From Thalassia testudinum (lineage: Eukaryota > Streptophyta > Magnoliopsida > Alismatales > Hydrocharitaceae), in NCBI GenBank assembly GCA_037157565.1, contig JAZHRO010000039.1, positions 46,562,001-46,626,000 on the forward strand: a stretch of 64,000 nt of DNA. The letters are read 5' to 3'. The notes beneath the pieces were generated by a model, which did no database searches, was not told the DNA's origin, and saw only the letters and a program-made list of their open reading frames with translations. Of the stretch, positions 33,965-45,829 are shown in pieces; the stretch's first letter is position 1, and each line of letters opens with the position of its first letter. Position numbers and translations under genes: made by a program.

Positions 33965-35303
33965 CCCCCACGAAAGGCAGTTCCTGTAACAACCCAATTC
34001 CTAAGTCCCTACGAGACACGAGAACTGGACCGACTCGACTAATCCCAAGACCTAGTCGTCCAACGAGGAAGTAACCAAAAGAGCAGTAAAATAAATCACA
34101 TTCAGCATGAATATAACTAGCAGTAACAAAAATACAGCAGTAAGAAAAAGAACTACTACAGCATGCACCACTACAACAGTAGAACAACATTTATAACATA
34201 ACATGAACTATAAGTAAAGAAAAGTACAGAGAGTAACAAGAACTACTCACTACAGTGGAACAAAAGGGGTACAAAAGAACTGCGGTAACTCTACTGGACC
34301 CTACTCGGCCCAGCGTCCTCTGCAGCCGCTAACCCTAGCTGCTCAACACCTGGTCCTGAAAAGTAACGAGTGTAACACGTCAGTGAAACGCTAAGTAGAG
34401 TGGCAATTAAAACTAAAGAAGCAGTAAAGTGTACAGTAGCTGTTTTATTTTCTTTCTTCCTTTATTTACGTCTTTCTATTGTTTCACAATTTATCTATTT
34501 CTCAGATCCTTCACTTGATCTCGAATGTTCCTCGTGAGAACGATCTTGATTGCAGTCTTTTCCGAAAAGTAGAAGTAACACGTGGTGCTCTCTTGGCCGG
34601 GAGAGTCCCCCATGGTGATCCTACTCTCAGTCAACCACCCCAAGGTCGTTGACAGACGTAACGGTGACTACGGCACGCGCGATAAACACACGGGTAGCTA
34701 CCCCGCACTGGCACGCGATCAGTCGTTTCCGTTAACGGGTGCGCCCAAAGCACAGCACGGAACCAGTATAGGGCAGAGCCCTCTCAGTAACAGGGGTCCA
34801 GCCCCTCCACAGTAACCAAACAGGGGTCTTGCCCCTCCACAGTCCGCGCACCCTCGCCTGACTACCCTGGTTCGCCCAGTGGGCCTAACAAGTCGGTGTA
34901 GGTGAGCTAGCAGCACCCTAGGGCCCGTGGAGTAGCTAGTACTCGCTCTACACTAGTATCTCTCCTCGGTACTGTGTACACGAGGGCCAAAAGTCAGTAC
35001 AAAGTGGCCATACCTAACCCCGGGTCCCTGGGGCAGCTGGCTCCGCTCTGCACTAAACAGGTAACAGGTGCTTCCCCTGGCACTACGTACCCAAGAGACA
35101 ACACACCTCCACATCTTTCCTTCTCAGTTCCATTTCATTCTCTTTCCAGGAGTTCTACTCCTAATTCCCCGTAGGGTTCCAGCTCTTTTAACTCAGCATA
35201 TTCAAGTTTCACCCTTTCAGTTTCACGTTCATGCAACCCATATTCTCAATCGTGTTCATTTATTCATAACAGGCAGCTATTAAATCAATTTACAGGCAGC
35301 TAT

Positions 35304-37955
35304 TGTAACGAGCGCGCGCTTCAGACGTCTTTTAAGACGTCTGGGAATCGGTTATTTTTGGCACGCGTGATTCGTCTGCGCGCCTGAGCGCGCAGACCTG
35401 CATACGCTCTCTCTCCCTCTCTTTTTCCCTCTCTCCTGCGGCCGCAGACCACCCTGTCCCACTCTCTCTCCTCCTCGCGCGGCCTTAAAAGGGCACGCCC
35501 CCTCCCTCACTCTCATCACCTCCGCCCCCTTCCTCTTCTCCTTCCAGCCGGTGCACGTGAGCGAGCGCGAGTGAGGCGGCGGTAGCGACAGCCGCGGTGA
35601 GCGTGGGAGGAGGTGCTGCGTGTAGGAAGAAGTGCTCGGCCGTGAGGGCGAGCTCGCCGGGGCTGCTAGGGTCGGTCGGCGAGGGGCGCAGCGGGCACGG
35701 AGCGACGCTGGAGGACTGCTGCTGCTCGAGCAGCAGGCGGACGAGGCGCGGCACGGCCGGGCGTCGCGAGCGGAGGGCGAGTCGCGCCCTGGTTCTGGAA
35801 ACTTTTCCAGAATCAGACGTCTGGGATTCTAGCCAGACGACGGGAACGACGTCTGGAAGACTGTCCAGACGTCTGAAAGACTGTCCAGACGTCTGAAAGG
35901 TGAGTTATTCCGTCTTCTTCATTTTCTTCGATTGACCGTACTAAGAGAGAGAGGAAATGGGTACGCGCAGGGTCTGAGATTCGCATCCAACGCGAATCAG
36001 ACGTCTGGCTGCAGTGCCAGACAACTGGAGCGACTTTCAAACGTCTGGGGTGACCATCGGACGTCTGGGAACTAGGCCAGACGCCCCCGCAGGCTTCTGG
36101 ATGTCTGAGAGACCACGCAGAGCAAGGTAACCCCTGATCCACTTTTTAAGACGTCTGGAATAAGTTCCAGACGTCTGATTTTGCACTGTTTCGTCGTTTT
36201 CGACCCGTTTAGAGCCCATTCGGAATCTGTTTTCCGCGTTTCGAGTTGCGTTCCTTTCGGAATTAAATCCTCTACCTGTCTACAGTAGCTGTATACTGTT
36301 TTGAGAAATTCCTTGTGTTTGATCCTTGTGATAGGACCCCGTTCCGTTGCAGTCTTGGGGGTTGCGGAGACACGCGGGATTCCCGACCACGCCCCCAGTT
36401 CGCCCATTGTAACCGGTAGAGTGGCTTTAAGTATAATCTGTTAAATTATGAAACCATAAATAGAACCTAAGACAATGCATGAATCCTAGGAATGAGAAAT
36501 AGATTGAATGGTAGATCCTAGGGTGTTGCATGAATCCTAGGGCTGGAAAACTAGATTGTATGATAGATCTTAGGATATGGCATGAATCCTAGGACGGGAA
36601 AACTAGTGGAATGTATGAATACTGCAGTCTTGGAAAATGTGGAAAGGAAACAATAGCTGCCTGTGAATTGAATTAACAGCTGCCTGTTATGAATAAATGA
36701 ACATGATTAAGAATATGGGATGTATGAACGTGAAACTGGAAAGGTGAAACCGGAATGCGCTGAGTTAAAGAGCTGGAACCCTACGGGGAATTAGGAGTAG
36801 AACTCCTGGAAAGTGAATGGAATAGAATTGGGGAAGTGAGCTGGCCCTTGAGTACGGAGTACCAAGAAGAGCGACTGTCCCCCTATTTAGTGCAGAGCGG
36901 AGCCAGCCGCCCCAGGGACCTGGGGTTAGGACTGGCCACTCTGTACCGACTTGTTGGCCCTCGTGTACGTAGTATCGAGGAGAGCTACTAGTGTAGGGAG
37001 GTACTAGCTACCCCACGGGCCCCGGGGTTCTGCTAACCTCCTACACCGACTTGTTAGGCCCACTGGGGCAAACCAGGGTAGTCAGGCGAGGGTGCGCGGA
37101 CTGTGGAGGGGCAAGGCCCCTGTTTGGTTACTGTGGAGGGGTTGGACCCCTGTTACTGAGAGGGCTCTGCCCTGTACTGGTTCCGTGCTGTGCTTTGGGC
37201 GCACCCGTTAACAGAAACGACTGACCGCGTGTCAGTGCGGGTTAGCTACCTGTGCGTTTATCGCGCGTGCCGTAGTCACCGTTACGCCTGTCCGTGACCT
37301 TGGGGTGGTTGACTGAGAGTAGGATCACCACGAGGGACTCTCCCGGCCAGGAGAGCACCACGTGCTACTTCTACTGTTCAGAAAAGACTGCAATCAAGAT
37401 CGTTCCCACGAGGAACATTCGAGATCAAGTGAAGGATCTGAGAAATCGATAAATTTTGAGACAATAGAAAGACGTAACTAAAGGAAGAAAGAAAAATTAA
37501 AATAGCTACTGTACACTTTACTGTTTCTTTAGTTTAGCTGCCACTCTACTCAGCGTTTTGCTGACGTGTTACACTCGTTACCTTTCAGGACCAAGTGTTG
37601 AGCAGCCAGGGTCAGCGGCTGCAGAGGACGCTGGGCCGAGTAGGGTCCAGTAGAGTTACCACTGTTCTCTTGTACCTCTTTTTGGCTCCACTGTATTGAG
37701 TAGTTCTTGTTTCCGCTGTACTTTTCTTTACCTGCAGTTCATATTATGTTATGAATGTTGTTCTACTGTTGTGGTGGTACATACTGTAGTAGTTTCTTTC
37801 CTTACTGCTGTATTTTCTTACTGTTAGTTATATTCATGTTGAATGTGGTTTATTTTACTGCTCTTTTGGTTACTTCCTCGTTGGACGACTAGGTCTTGGG
37901 TTTAGTCGAGTCGGTCCGGTTCTCGTGTCTCGTAGGGACTCGGGAATCGGGTCGT
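35304..37955 (+). mobile_element. Tekay-type solo LTR nested in the minus-strand LTR, first insertion
   Basis: Begins TGTAACGAGCG at 35,304 and runs to GGGTCGT near 37,955. The right junction fits loss of six bases, the terminal TACA plus two bases of the target duplication. Flanking sequence joins to give a continuous copy of the host LTR. It carries a weak TATA-like TTAAAA at 35,485-35,490 and exact CAGACGTCTG copies at 35,814, 35,865, 35,886, 35,998 and 36,168. Confidence 0.83.
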
Positions 37956-38258
37956 TATTATTTCCTTTCCACATTTTCCAAGACTGCAATATCTATATTC
38001 ATATCACTAGTTTTCTAGTCTTAGGATTCATGCCGTACCCTAGGATCTATCATTCAATCTAGTTTTCCAGCCCTAGGATTCATGCAATACCCTAGGATCT
38101 ACCATTCAATCTGGTTTCTCATTCCTAGGATTCATGCAATGCCCTAAGTTCTATTAATTGTTCCATAATTGTAACAAATAATGTAATAATTTTTAAAGCC
38201 ACTCTACCAGCTACAACGGGAGTACTGGGGGCGTGGTCGGAAATCTCGCGTGCCTCCG

Positions 38259-40933
38259 TGTAACGAATGTGTGCCCCAGACGTATTTTAAGACGTATGGG
38301 AGGTGGCTCAGACGTCGTATAAGACGTCTGGGATCACAACCAGACGTCTGATAAGACGTCTGGGATAGTTTCAAGACGTCTGGAAATCCGTTATTTTCGA
38401 CACACGCGAGTCGCCTGCGTGCCTGAGCGCGTAGACCGCATATTCCCCCTTTTTTCTCTCTGCGGCTGCAGGCGGCCTGCCACCTCCTCCCTCCTCTCCG
38501 CGCGGCGTTAAAAGGGGCGCGCCTCCCCTACCGTCTCCACCGTCTCCTTCTTCTTCTCCTTCCTGTGCGCGAGAGCGAGCGGACGCGAGGGCGGCAGCGG
38601 CGGCCGCAGTGAGCGCGGAGGTGCGGCGTGCGAGGGCGGAGCTCTGCCATGAGGGCGAGCTCGCCAGAGCGGCTTGGCCGGCTGGCGGAGGGCGCAGGGG
38701 GCGCGGAGCGACGCGGAGAGGGACCTGCTGCGGTCTGAGCAGCAGACGCGCGAGGTTCGACGCGGGCGGCGTCACGAGCGGAGGCCGAGCAGGGCCCTGA
38801 TTCTGGAAAAATTTCCAGAATCAGATGTCTGGATTGATAGCCAGACGGCAAGGTCGACGTCTGTAAGATCATACAGACGTCTGAAAGGTGAGTTTCTGCC
38901 TTCTTCTTCCTTCTTGTCGACTGATCGTACTGAGGGAGGGGGTTGGCTGTGCGCAGGTTCGCTGATTCGCCATCCTTTGCGAATCAGACGTCTGGAAGTT
39001 GTACCAGACGGCGGGAGTGACCTCCAGACGTCCGGAGTGACCATCGGACGTCTGGGATCTAGGAAAGACGTCCCCGCAGACTTCTGGACGTCTAGGAAAC
39101 CACGCTGAACAGGTAATTCTCTGATCCACCGTTTAAGACGTCTGGAGGGAGTTCCAGACGTCTGATTTTGCACAGTATCGTCTTTTTCGACCCGTTTAGG
39201 GCCCGTTCGGGCTCCGTTTTCCGCGATTCGAGTTGCATTCTTTTCAGAAGAAATTCCTCTACCCGTCTACAGTAGCTATACACTGTTTTGAGACATTCCT
39301 TGTGTTTGATCCTTGTGATAGGACCTCGTTCGGTTGCAGTCTTGAGAGTCGCGGAGGCACGCGGGATTCCCGATCACGCCCCCATTACTCCCGTTGTACC
39401 TGGTAGAGAGGCTTTAAGTATTAATAAAATTTGTTAAATTATGGAACCATAACTAGAACCTAGGACATTGCATGAATCCTAGGAATGAGAAATATATGGA
39501 ATGATAGTTCCTAGGTGTTGCATGAATCCTAGGGCCGGAAAACTAGATTGTATGGTAGACCCTAGGATATGGCATGAATCTTAGGATGGAAAAACTAGTG
39601 GAATGTATAATACTGCAGTCTTGGAAAAAATGGAAAGGAATATATGAAGCTGCATGTAAATTGAATTCACAGCTGCCTGTTATGAATAAAGAAACATGAT
39701 TGGGATCATGGTTTGTAAGAACGTGAAACTGGAAAGTAAGACATGAGATGTTCTGGAACCCTACGGGGAAGTAGGAGTAGAACTCCTGGAAAGCGAATGG
39801 AATAGAATTGGGGAAGTGAGCTGGCCCTTGAGTACGGAGTACCAAGGAGAGCGACTGTCCCCCTGTTTAGTGCAGAGCTGAGCTAGCCACCCCAGGGACC
39901 CGGGGGTTAGGACTGGCCACTCTGTACCGACTTGTTGGCCCTCGTGTACGTAGTACCGAGGAGAGCTAGTAGTGTTAGGAGAGTACTAGCTACCCCACGG
40001 GCCCCGGGGTTCTGCTAGCCTCCTTCACCGACTTGTTAGGCCCACTAGGGCAAACCAGGGTAGTCAGGCGAGGGTGCGCGGACTGTGGAGGGGCAAGGCC
40101 CCGGTTTGGTTACTGTGGAGGGGTTGGACCCCTGTTACTGAGAGGGCTCTGCCCTGGTTCCGTGCTTTGCTTTGGGCGCACCCGTTAACGGAAACGACTG
40201 ACCGCGTGCCAGTGCGGGCTAGCTACCTGTGCGTTTATCGCGCGTGCCGTAGTCACTGTTACGTCTGTCAGTGACCTTGGGGTGGTTGACTGAGGGTAGG
40301 ATCACCACGGGGGACTCTCCCGGCCAGGAGAGCACCACGTGCTACTTCTACTTTTGGAAAAGACTGCAATCAAGATCGTTCCCACGAGGACATTCGAGAT
40401 CAAGTAAAGGATCTGAGAAATAAATGAAATAGTGAGAAAAATTGAAAGATGTGAATAAAGGAAGTAATAGAACATAACAGCTACTGTACACTCTACCGTT
40501 GCCTTTAGTTAGTTTGCCACTCTACTCAGCGTTTTGCTGATGTGTTACACTCGTTACCTTTTTCAGGACCAGGTGTTGAGCAGCCAGGGTCGGCGGCTGC
40601 AGAGGACGCTGGGCCGAGTAGGGTCCAGTAGAGTTACCACAGCCTTTTGTACCCCTTTTGTTTCTGTTCTAGTGAGTAGTTTTTGTTTCCACTGTACCTT
40701 CTTTACCTGCAGTTCTTGTTATATGATAAATGCTGTTTTACTGTTGTGGTGGTACCTACTGTAGTAGTTTCTTTCCTTACTGCTGTACTTTCTTACTGTT
40801 AGTTATATTCATGCTGAATGTGGTTTATTTTACTGTCTTTTGGTTACTTCCTCGTTGGACGACTAGGTCTTGGGATTAGTCGAGTCGGTCCGGTTCTCGT
40901 GTCTCGTAGGGACTCGGGAACTGGGTCGTTACA
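38259..40933 (+). mobile_element. Tekay-type solo LTR nested in the minus-strand LTR, second insertion
   Basis: 2,675 bases from TGTAACGAATG to GGGTCGTTACA, with a perfect target duplication CTCCG (38,254-38,258 and 40,934-40,938). It is close to the LTR at 35,304-37,955 along its whole length, so both belong to one subfamily. Palindromes occur near the start (38,282-38,390) and in the leader (38,874-39,165). Confidence 0.9.
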
Positions 40934-42091
40934 CTCCGCAACCCCCGAGATTGCAATGGAACGGGGTCCTAACGCAAGGATCAAACACAAGGAGTTTCTC
41001 AGAACAGTATATAATTACTGTAAACGGGTAGAGGATTTTATTCCGAAAAGAATGCAACTCGAAACGCGGAAAACAGACTCCAAACGGGCCCTAAACGGGT
41101 CGAAAACGACGAAACAGTCCAAAATCAGACGTCTGGAACCTCTTCCAGATGTCTTAAAATGTGGTTCAGAGGATACCTTCGCTTTGTGTAGTCCCTCAGA
41201 CGTCCAGAAGCCTGCGGGGGCGTCTGGCTTAATTCCCAGACGTCCGATGGTCAACCAGGACGTCTGGAAGTCCTCTCAGTCGTCTGGCACTGCGGCTAGA
41301 CGTCCGATTCACGTTGGATGGAGAGTCTCGCGCCCTCCCGAGCAGGACCTGCACGTATCCACTCCTCACTCTCAGTACGACAGGTTGCAGACGAAGGTGC
41401 GGCGGACGGCTGCATGGCCGTACGCGCGAAAAAGGAAGAAGGACGAAATAACTTACTTGCCAGACGTCTGGACTGTCCTCCAGACGTCTTCACCGTCGTC
41501 TGGTTGGAAGCCCAGACGTCTGATTCTGGAAAAACTTCCAGAATCAGAGCTCGACTCGCTCTCCGCCCGCGACGCACGGCCGCGCCACGCCCCGTTCGCC
41601 TGCTGCTCGAGCTGCAACAGCCCTCCCGCGACACTCCACTCCCGCTGCTCCCCCGCCGGCCGACTCTAGCTACCCTGGCAAGCTCAAGCCCTCACGGTCG
41701 AGCGTCTCCTCCCTCGCGCAACACCTCCTCCCACACACTCGCCGCGGCTGCCGCTGCCGCCGCTCGCTCGTGCTCCCGCACCAGCTGGGAGAAGAAGAAG
41801 AGGGAAGCAGAGGAGATGAGAGTGAGGGAGAGGGCGAGGACCTTATAAGGCCACGCGGGGAGAGAGAGAGAGAGAGGGAGCGCAGCACTGCGCCTGTAGG
41901 AGGAGAGAGGGATAAAGAGGAAAGCAGGTGGCGGTTGCAGGTCTACGGGCGCATGCGCGTAGACGCAACCCCGTACGCCGTAGAAATTGAATCCCAAACG
42001 TCTGGAATGGGTTCCAGACGTCTGGTCAGACATCTGGGCCACCTCATAGACGTCTTAAAAATCGTCTTGAAGCCGCGTTCGTAACAGTTCC

Positions 42092-42798
42092 CCTCTTGTG
42101 GGGTGCGACTTTCAAAAAAAATGAAATCCCGTCGTATCTAGCACGAATTCTAAATTAACTACCAAAGGCAAAGAAAACCTTAGCATCATTACGGCCATTT
42201 AACACCATGCACACATATCCACTGCCGCAGAAAAAGGGTGATCCCAACAATGGTGAGCACGTCGCTTGAGGTCTTCGCCTCATCATAACAGCAATAAATG
42301 TTCGTCTCTTCAGATAACAAGACACCATTTTGATCCCGTGGAAAAAGCAGGCGGGCACACCTCAAAATTTCCTCATAAGGCCGGTAACCAAGCAGGCGGA
42401 CACGCAACAAAATTGCCTCCTGAGGCCAGTAACATACCGGGCGGACGTGCCTCAAAACCGCCTTCTAAGGTGGGTAGCATAGTGGGCGAATGCGCCTCAA
42501 AATCACCTCTTAAGGCCAGTTACAAAGCGGTCGAACATGCATCAAAATCACCTCCTAAGGCCAGTGGCATACCGAGCCGACACGCCCCATAACTGCCTCT
42601 TAAGGCCAATGTTATAACAAGCCCATGTGCCCCATACAACTATGGGCCTTCGCCCCAAAGAACCCCACTATATATCAAATGCTTCCCGGCTTGTATACAC
42701 AACTGAGGCAACATTTAGGGGCATCATCTACTGCAGAGTTTCTACTCCAAGTGTTACTCTCTCAGCAAGTAGATGCTAGCTCGAGAGTAAGGGGCATA
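42092..42798. other. Tat element 3' untranslated region
   Basis: No ORF. Contains the 45-base tandem repeat at 42,348-42,640 and ends in a purine-rich AGTAAGGGGCATA that may be the polypurine tract. Confidence 0.45.
42348..42640. repeat. Imperfect tandem repeat, period about 45 bases, six to seven copies
   Basis: The unit contains GGCGGACACGCCTCAAAAT, then CCTCNTAAGGCCAGTAACAT, and is repeated with drift across the tract. Confidence 0.7.
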
Positions 42799-43446
42799 TG
42801 ATGAGGGGCGAAAAATGCCCTCGAACCCGAAACCTTGTGATAGGCCCAAAAAATAAGGATCCGACCCGGAGAAGCTTGGATGCAGGCAGATTTGGAGATC
42901 CAGCCCGCTTACACCCAAGAGAACCTCCTGCGTAGACGAATCTAGCAATCCAACCAGCCTGTATACAAGCAGGTGGGGCACAACCGGACCTAAGAGGCCC
43001 TATCTGTTGGAGGTTCAACGAAAGTATAGCAAGCCTACGCCTTCAATAAATGCTGACAATGGTAACCGCCATTAATAACCTGGCAGTGTATCTGCCTAGA
43101 AATTCTTGCTAGAAGCGCGATCCGCTCAGGAGATCCCTCTAGGAGCCCGAGCCCGAGCCCAATCCGCTCAGAAGATGTCACTGGGAGCTTTATCCCTAAA
43201 CTATAAATAGGTGGGAAGGCACTCAAGTCCTCCCCCAAGTAATCCGAGAGAAATCAAGAGATTATATACTTTGTAATCTTGCAAAATTCTAGTGCATATT
43301 TGAGAATCTCATCCTTCCCCTAGACGTACACCTCCTGCAGTGGAACTAGGTAATCAACCCCTACGCCATTTGTGAGATTACTTTGATCCTTTATCGAACC
43401 ACCCACTCTAGGGACTTCGATCACTTCTTGAGTCAGACATTCTGCA
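42799..43446 (+). repeat. Tat element 3' LTR (boundaries approximate)
   Basis: TGATGAGGGGC after a purine-rich tract is the likely start. A TATA box, CTATAAATAGG, is at 43,201. Downstream CTCCTGCAGTGGAACTAGG (near 43,331) resembles the R/U5 end of Tat-lineage LTRs. The end is near GTCAGACATTCTGCA. The partner LTR is not in the window, so both ends are inferred. Confidence 0.5.
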
Positions 43447-44759
43447 TCCTTGGGGTGCTGATGAATAACTATGGTTAATACCTTAACTACCCACTATAGT
43501 TAACCCAAAAAAAGTGTGATTTTTACATCCATGCCCTCTAAAACTTTCTTAATTACATCAAAATCCTCCAAAAATAATTTTTTGTTATCCTAAAAAGGAG
43601 GATGTGGAGGAAGGAGGGGGTGATGATTGAGGAAGACAAAGGAAGTGGAGCAACTATGGTTAGGGAGGAGGAGCTATAACCAGAGAGGAGGGAAAAGGGG
43701 CGGTGGGTGGAGTGGAGGCAAGGTGGTGACAATGGCTAGGGTGAAGGGAGGAGGGGCGGTGGTGGCTGGGGAAGAGAGAGGAGGAGGGATAACAGCTAGA
43801 AAAGTGGAAGAAGGAAGGGTGTGGCCCTTGATGATGATCTCAACGTCGCCGTTGCTCTCTTGGCCTCTAGCTAGAGGTGCGATGCAAGTTTATTGAGGAG
43901 AGGAAGATGGGGAGGATAGGAGGAAGAAAAAAGAATAGAGAAAAAATTGATGTAATTTCAAAATGGTGATAAGAATACCAATGTTTACCCCCTTAACTTT
44001 AATAACCATTGGAGAATATGTGGAGGAATATTTTCTCAAATTTAATGGAGACTTAATCTAAGGATATAACCGTCGTAAAATATATATTTGTAAGTGTGTG
44101 TATATATAATTGGCAACATTTTTAGGAATATGACCATAAAAATCTCAAAATTAATTAATAATAGTGTGAAGAGAGATAGAATAACTTTAATTCTCTACCT
44201 CATCGGGTGGAATTAGTTGTTAGTATAAAATGGTAGCAACTCCGATGCAAAAATGGTGATTTTTCCGTTTTCAAAAAACGTAAGAAAAAATTGTGTTTTT
44301 AAAAGGAGGAATTAACAATTTTAGAATAAGTTCTAAGTGGACCTACGGGAGGTTCAAAGAAATATCGAAAGATATATTTGAGAATTTTAGGTAATTTTTC
44401 GAAACAAAAGGTGCCTAATTTATGCTTAAGTAAAATGGGACTTATCACCATAGGTTAGCCTTTCTTAGATCTTCTAAACGTGGGTACAATTTATATTTAA
44501 AAAATTGCTACGAACTCCCACAAGTACCCTCAACCAATGGGCAGCTCTGACCCCATGGTCAAAGGGGAATGAGACGAAGGAGTACTCCTTTGGCAGTTGG
44601 CAGGATTAGGGGAGAGGAGACTCGTGGGCGTGGCATGGGGTATGTGATTGTGGTACGTCCGCAAGTGTGTCAAACTTTGGAGAATAGAGTATTCTAGCAA
44701 AAGATAAGAATACGTAAAATTTCAACCCAACTCAATGTTATATTTCTACCCGCTTCCTT
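43447..44759. other. AT-rich non-coding stretch
   Basis: No gene seen. A purine-rich segment (43,586-43,960) is bounded by weakly complementary ends (ATGGTTA ... ATTACATC near 43,478-43,565, and their reverse near 43,945-44,025) that could be a degenerate terminal-inverted-repeat element. Confidence 0.4.
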
Positions 44760-44762
44760 TAG

Positions 44763-45047
44763 GGTCGGTTTGTTTGAGGGAATAAGATAAGAATTTTTGT
44801 ATTTAGGTTGAGAAAATTTCAAAAAAGGTTATATTAAAATAGAGTTATTTATGACAACATAAAGTTATTCAAAGAGTTCACGGAATAATTGTATTCCGCT
44901 ACCATTTACTCTAAACGTGAAACATCAGCCATTTATTCCTCCCCATGGCTCCAAATATCAAAAGAAATTTATTCCTTTAGTTATTCCACAAAATACTAAT
45001 TCTATGTGTAATTCCTCAAAATATCATTCCTCGAATGAAACATGCCA
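44763..45047. mobile_element. MITE, PIF/Harbinger-like, 285 bases
   Basis: Begins GGGTCGGTTTGTTTGAGGGAAT and ends ATTCCTCGAATGAAACATGCCA, imperfect terminal inverted repeats of about 22 bases, flanked by TTA on both sides (44,760-44,762 and 45,048-45,050). The three-base TTA duplication and the GGGTCNGTTTG start fit PIF/Harbinger-derived MITEs. No coding sequence. Confidence 0.55.
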
Positions 45048-45661
45048 TTAGGATCTGCTTAGAGGGATAAAAAATATTGTAGGGATAGATTAAAGTGAAA
45101 TAGGTGTGATGAGTGTTTATTTGAATGGTGGAATAAGAGAAGGGTTAAATAGGGGATAAAATGATTGATGTAATGATGTAATATTAGTAAATATTTGTTT
45201 AATGATATAAGTAGAAGCGAAAAATGTTAATGAATATTTATTTAATATTAAAAGTGAGAGCGGAGGATGTAGTGAATATTTGTCTAATAGTAAACATAAA
45301 AATAAAAATTATTATGATTTAATCGAAATAATTAAAAATAATTATACAAGAATTTATGCTAAAATAATAAAAAAAACTTCAAAACAAATGCCATATTAAA
45401 ATAAATTTCCTAAATCCCACCCCTAAATATAGATATAGCAAACAAAAATTATCCCTCGTGAAGAGGAGGCTAAGAGCCTCCAAATTAACAGAATTTTAAA
45501 AGAACCTTTTCTTTATATTAATTGGCGTAAACCCTCAAAAGTTTAGTGCCACCTGCTGCACACAAACTTAAAAAGTGAGTGCAACGGCCCCATTTTACCA
45601 TATATGCGTATACATACATACGTACATATGTGTGTATCTATATTTTACATAGAATAAATAA

Positions 45662-45724
<63 letters not shown>

Positions 45725-45829
45725 AATGTTCTCATGAGAAATAACTTTCCTATGAAGTCACAACAAATTTCTTGTACAAATTGCATTTATGAAAAACAAT
45801 CATATGGATAGGAAGACCATCATTTAAAT
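45048..45829. other. AT-rich non-coding stretch
   Basis: No gene seen. Holds short A/T-rich repeats such as TTTAATGATATAAGTAGAAG-like units near 45,190-45,300 and the (TA)n tract. Confidence 0.5.
45667..45719. repeat. (TA)n microsatellite
   Basis: An uninterrupted run of 53 bases of alternating T and A. Confidence 0.97.

Larger units (their letters stand above)
32529..33979 (-). pseudogene. Tat element antisense ORF, N-terminal part with likely introns
   Basis: On the minus strand a CTATATATAG box (33,955-33,964) is followed by an ATG at 33,814 (MSGFARKG) that runs into GTAAGT at 33,792. Further on, open sequence with AEKLVKFGLIARSEL and DVWEALSWVANELPMP (about 33,075-33,190) ends at another GTAAGT (33,073). 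A TACTAAT branch-point-like site and TTGCAG (ending 32,985) follow, then acidic, Pro-rich sequence to 32,529. This fits a spliced gene transcribed against the element, as described for extra ORFs of Tat-lineage elements. The remainder lies at 17,129-17,165, 5,598-6,551 and 3,701-4,003. No known enzymatic domain is visible. Stops in likely coding parts show it is decayed. Confidence 0.5.
33985..42086 (-). mobile_element. Tekay-type solo LTR interrupted by two later solo LTRs
   Basis: The LTR is in three collinear pieces: 33,985-35,303, 37,956-38,258 and 40,934-42,086, together about 2.77 kb. Ends on the plus strand are TGTAACAACCC and CGTTCGTAACA. The target duplication GTTCC is perfect (33,980-33,984 and 42,087-42,091). 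Each piece matches, reversed, the corresponding part of the LTRs inserted into it; for example 37,959-38,030 matches the reverse of 36,580-36,655. It lies within the Tat element just upstream of its antisense gene. AGACGTCT palindromes cluster at 41,120-42,060. Confidence 0.88.

Noticed and set aside
35485..35896. GC-rich open frames (89-99 codons) in the nested LTRs as host exons
   Set aside because: The same place in sister LTRs has different frames, and the sequence is LTR leader.
45053..45410. A second MITE next to the one at 44,763-45,047
   Set aside because: Some similarity between AGGATCTGCTTAGAGGGAT and the far end, but the inverted repeats are too weak and no target duplication is clear.
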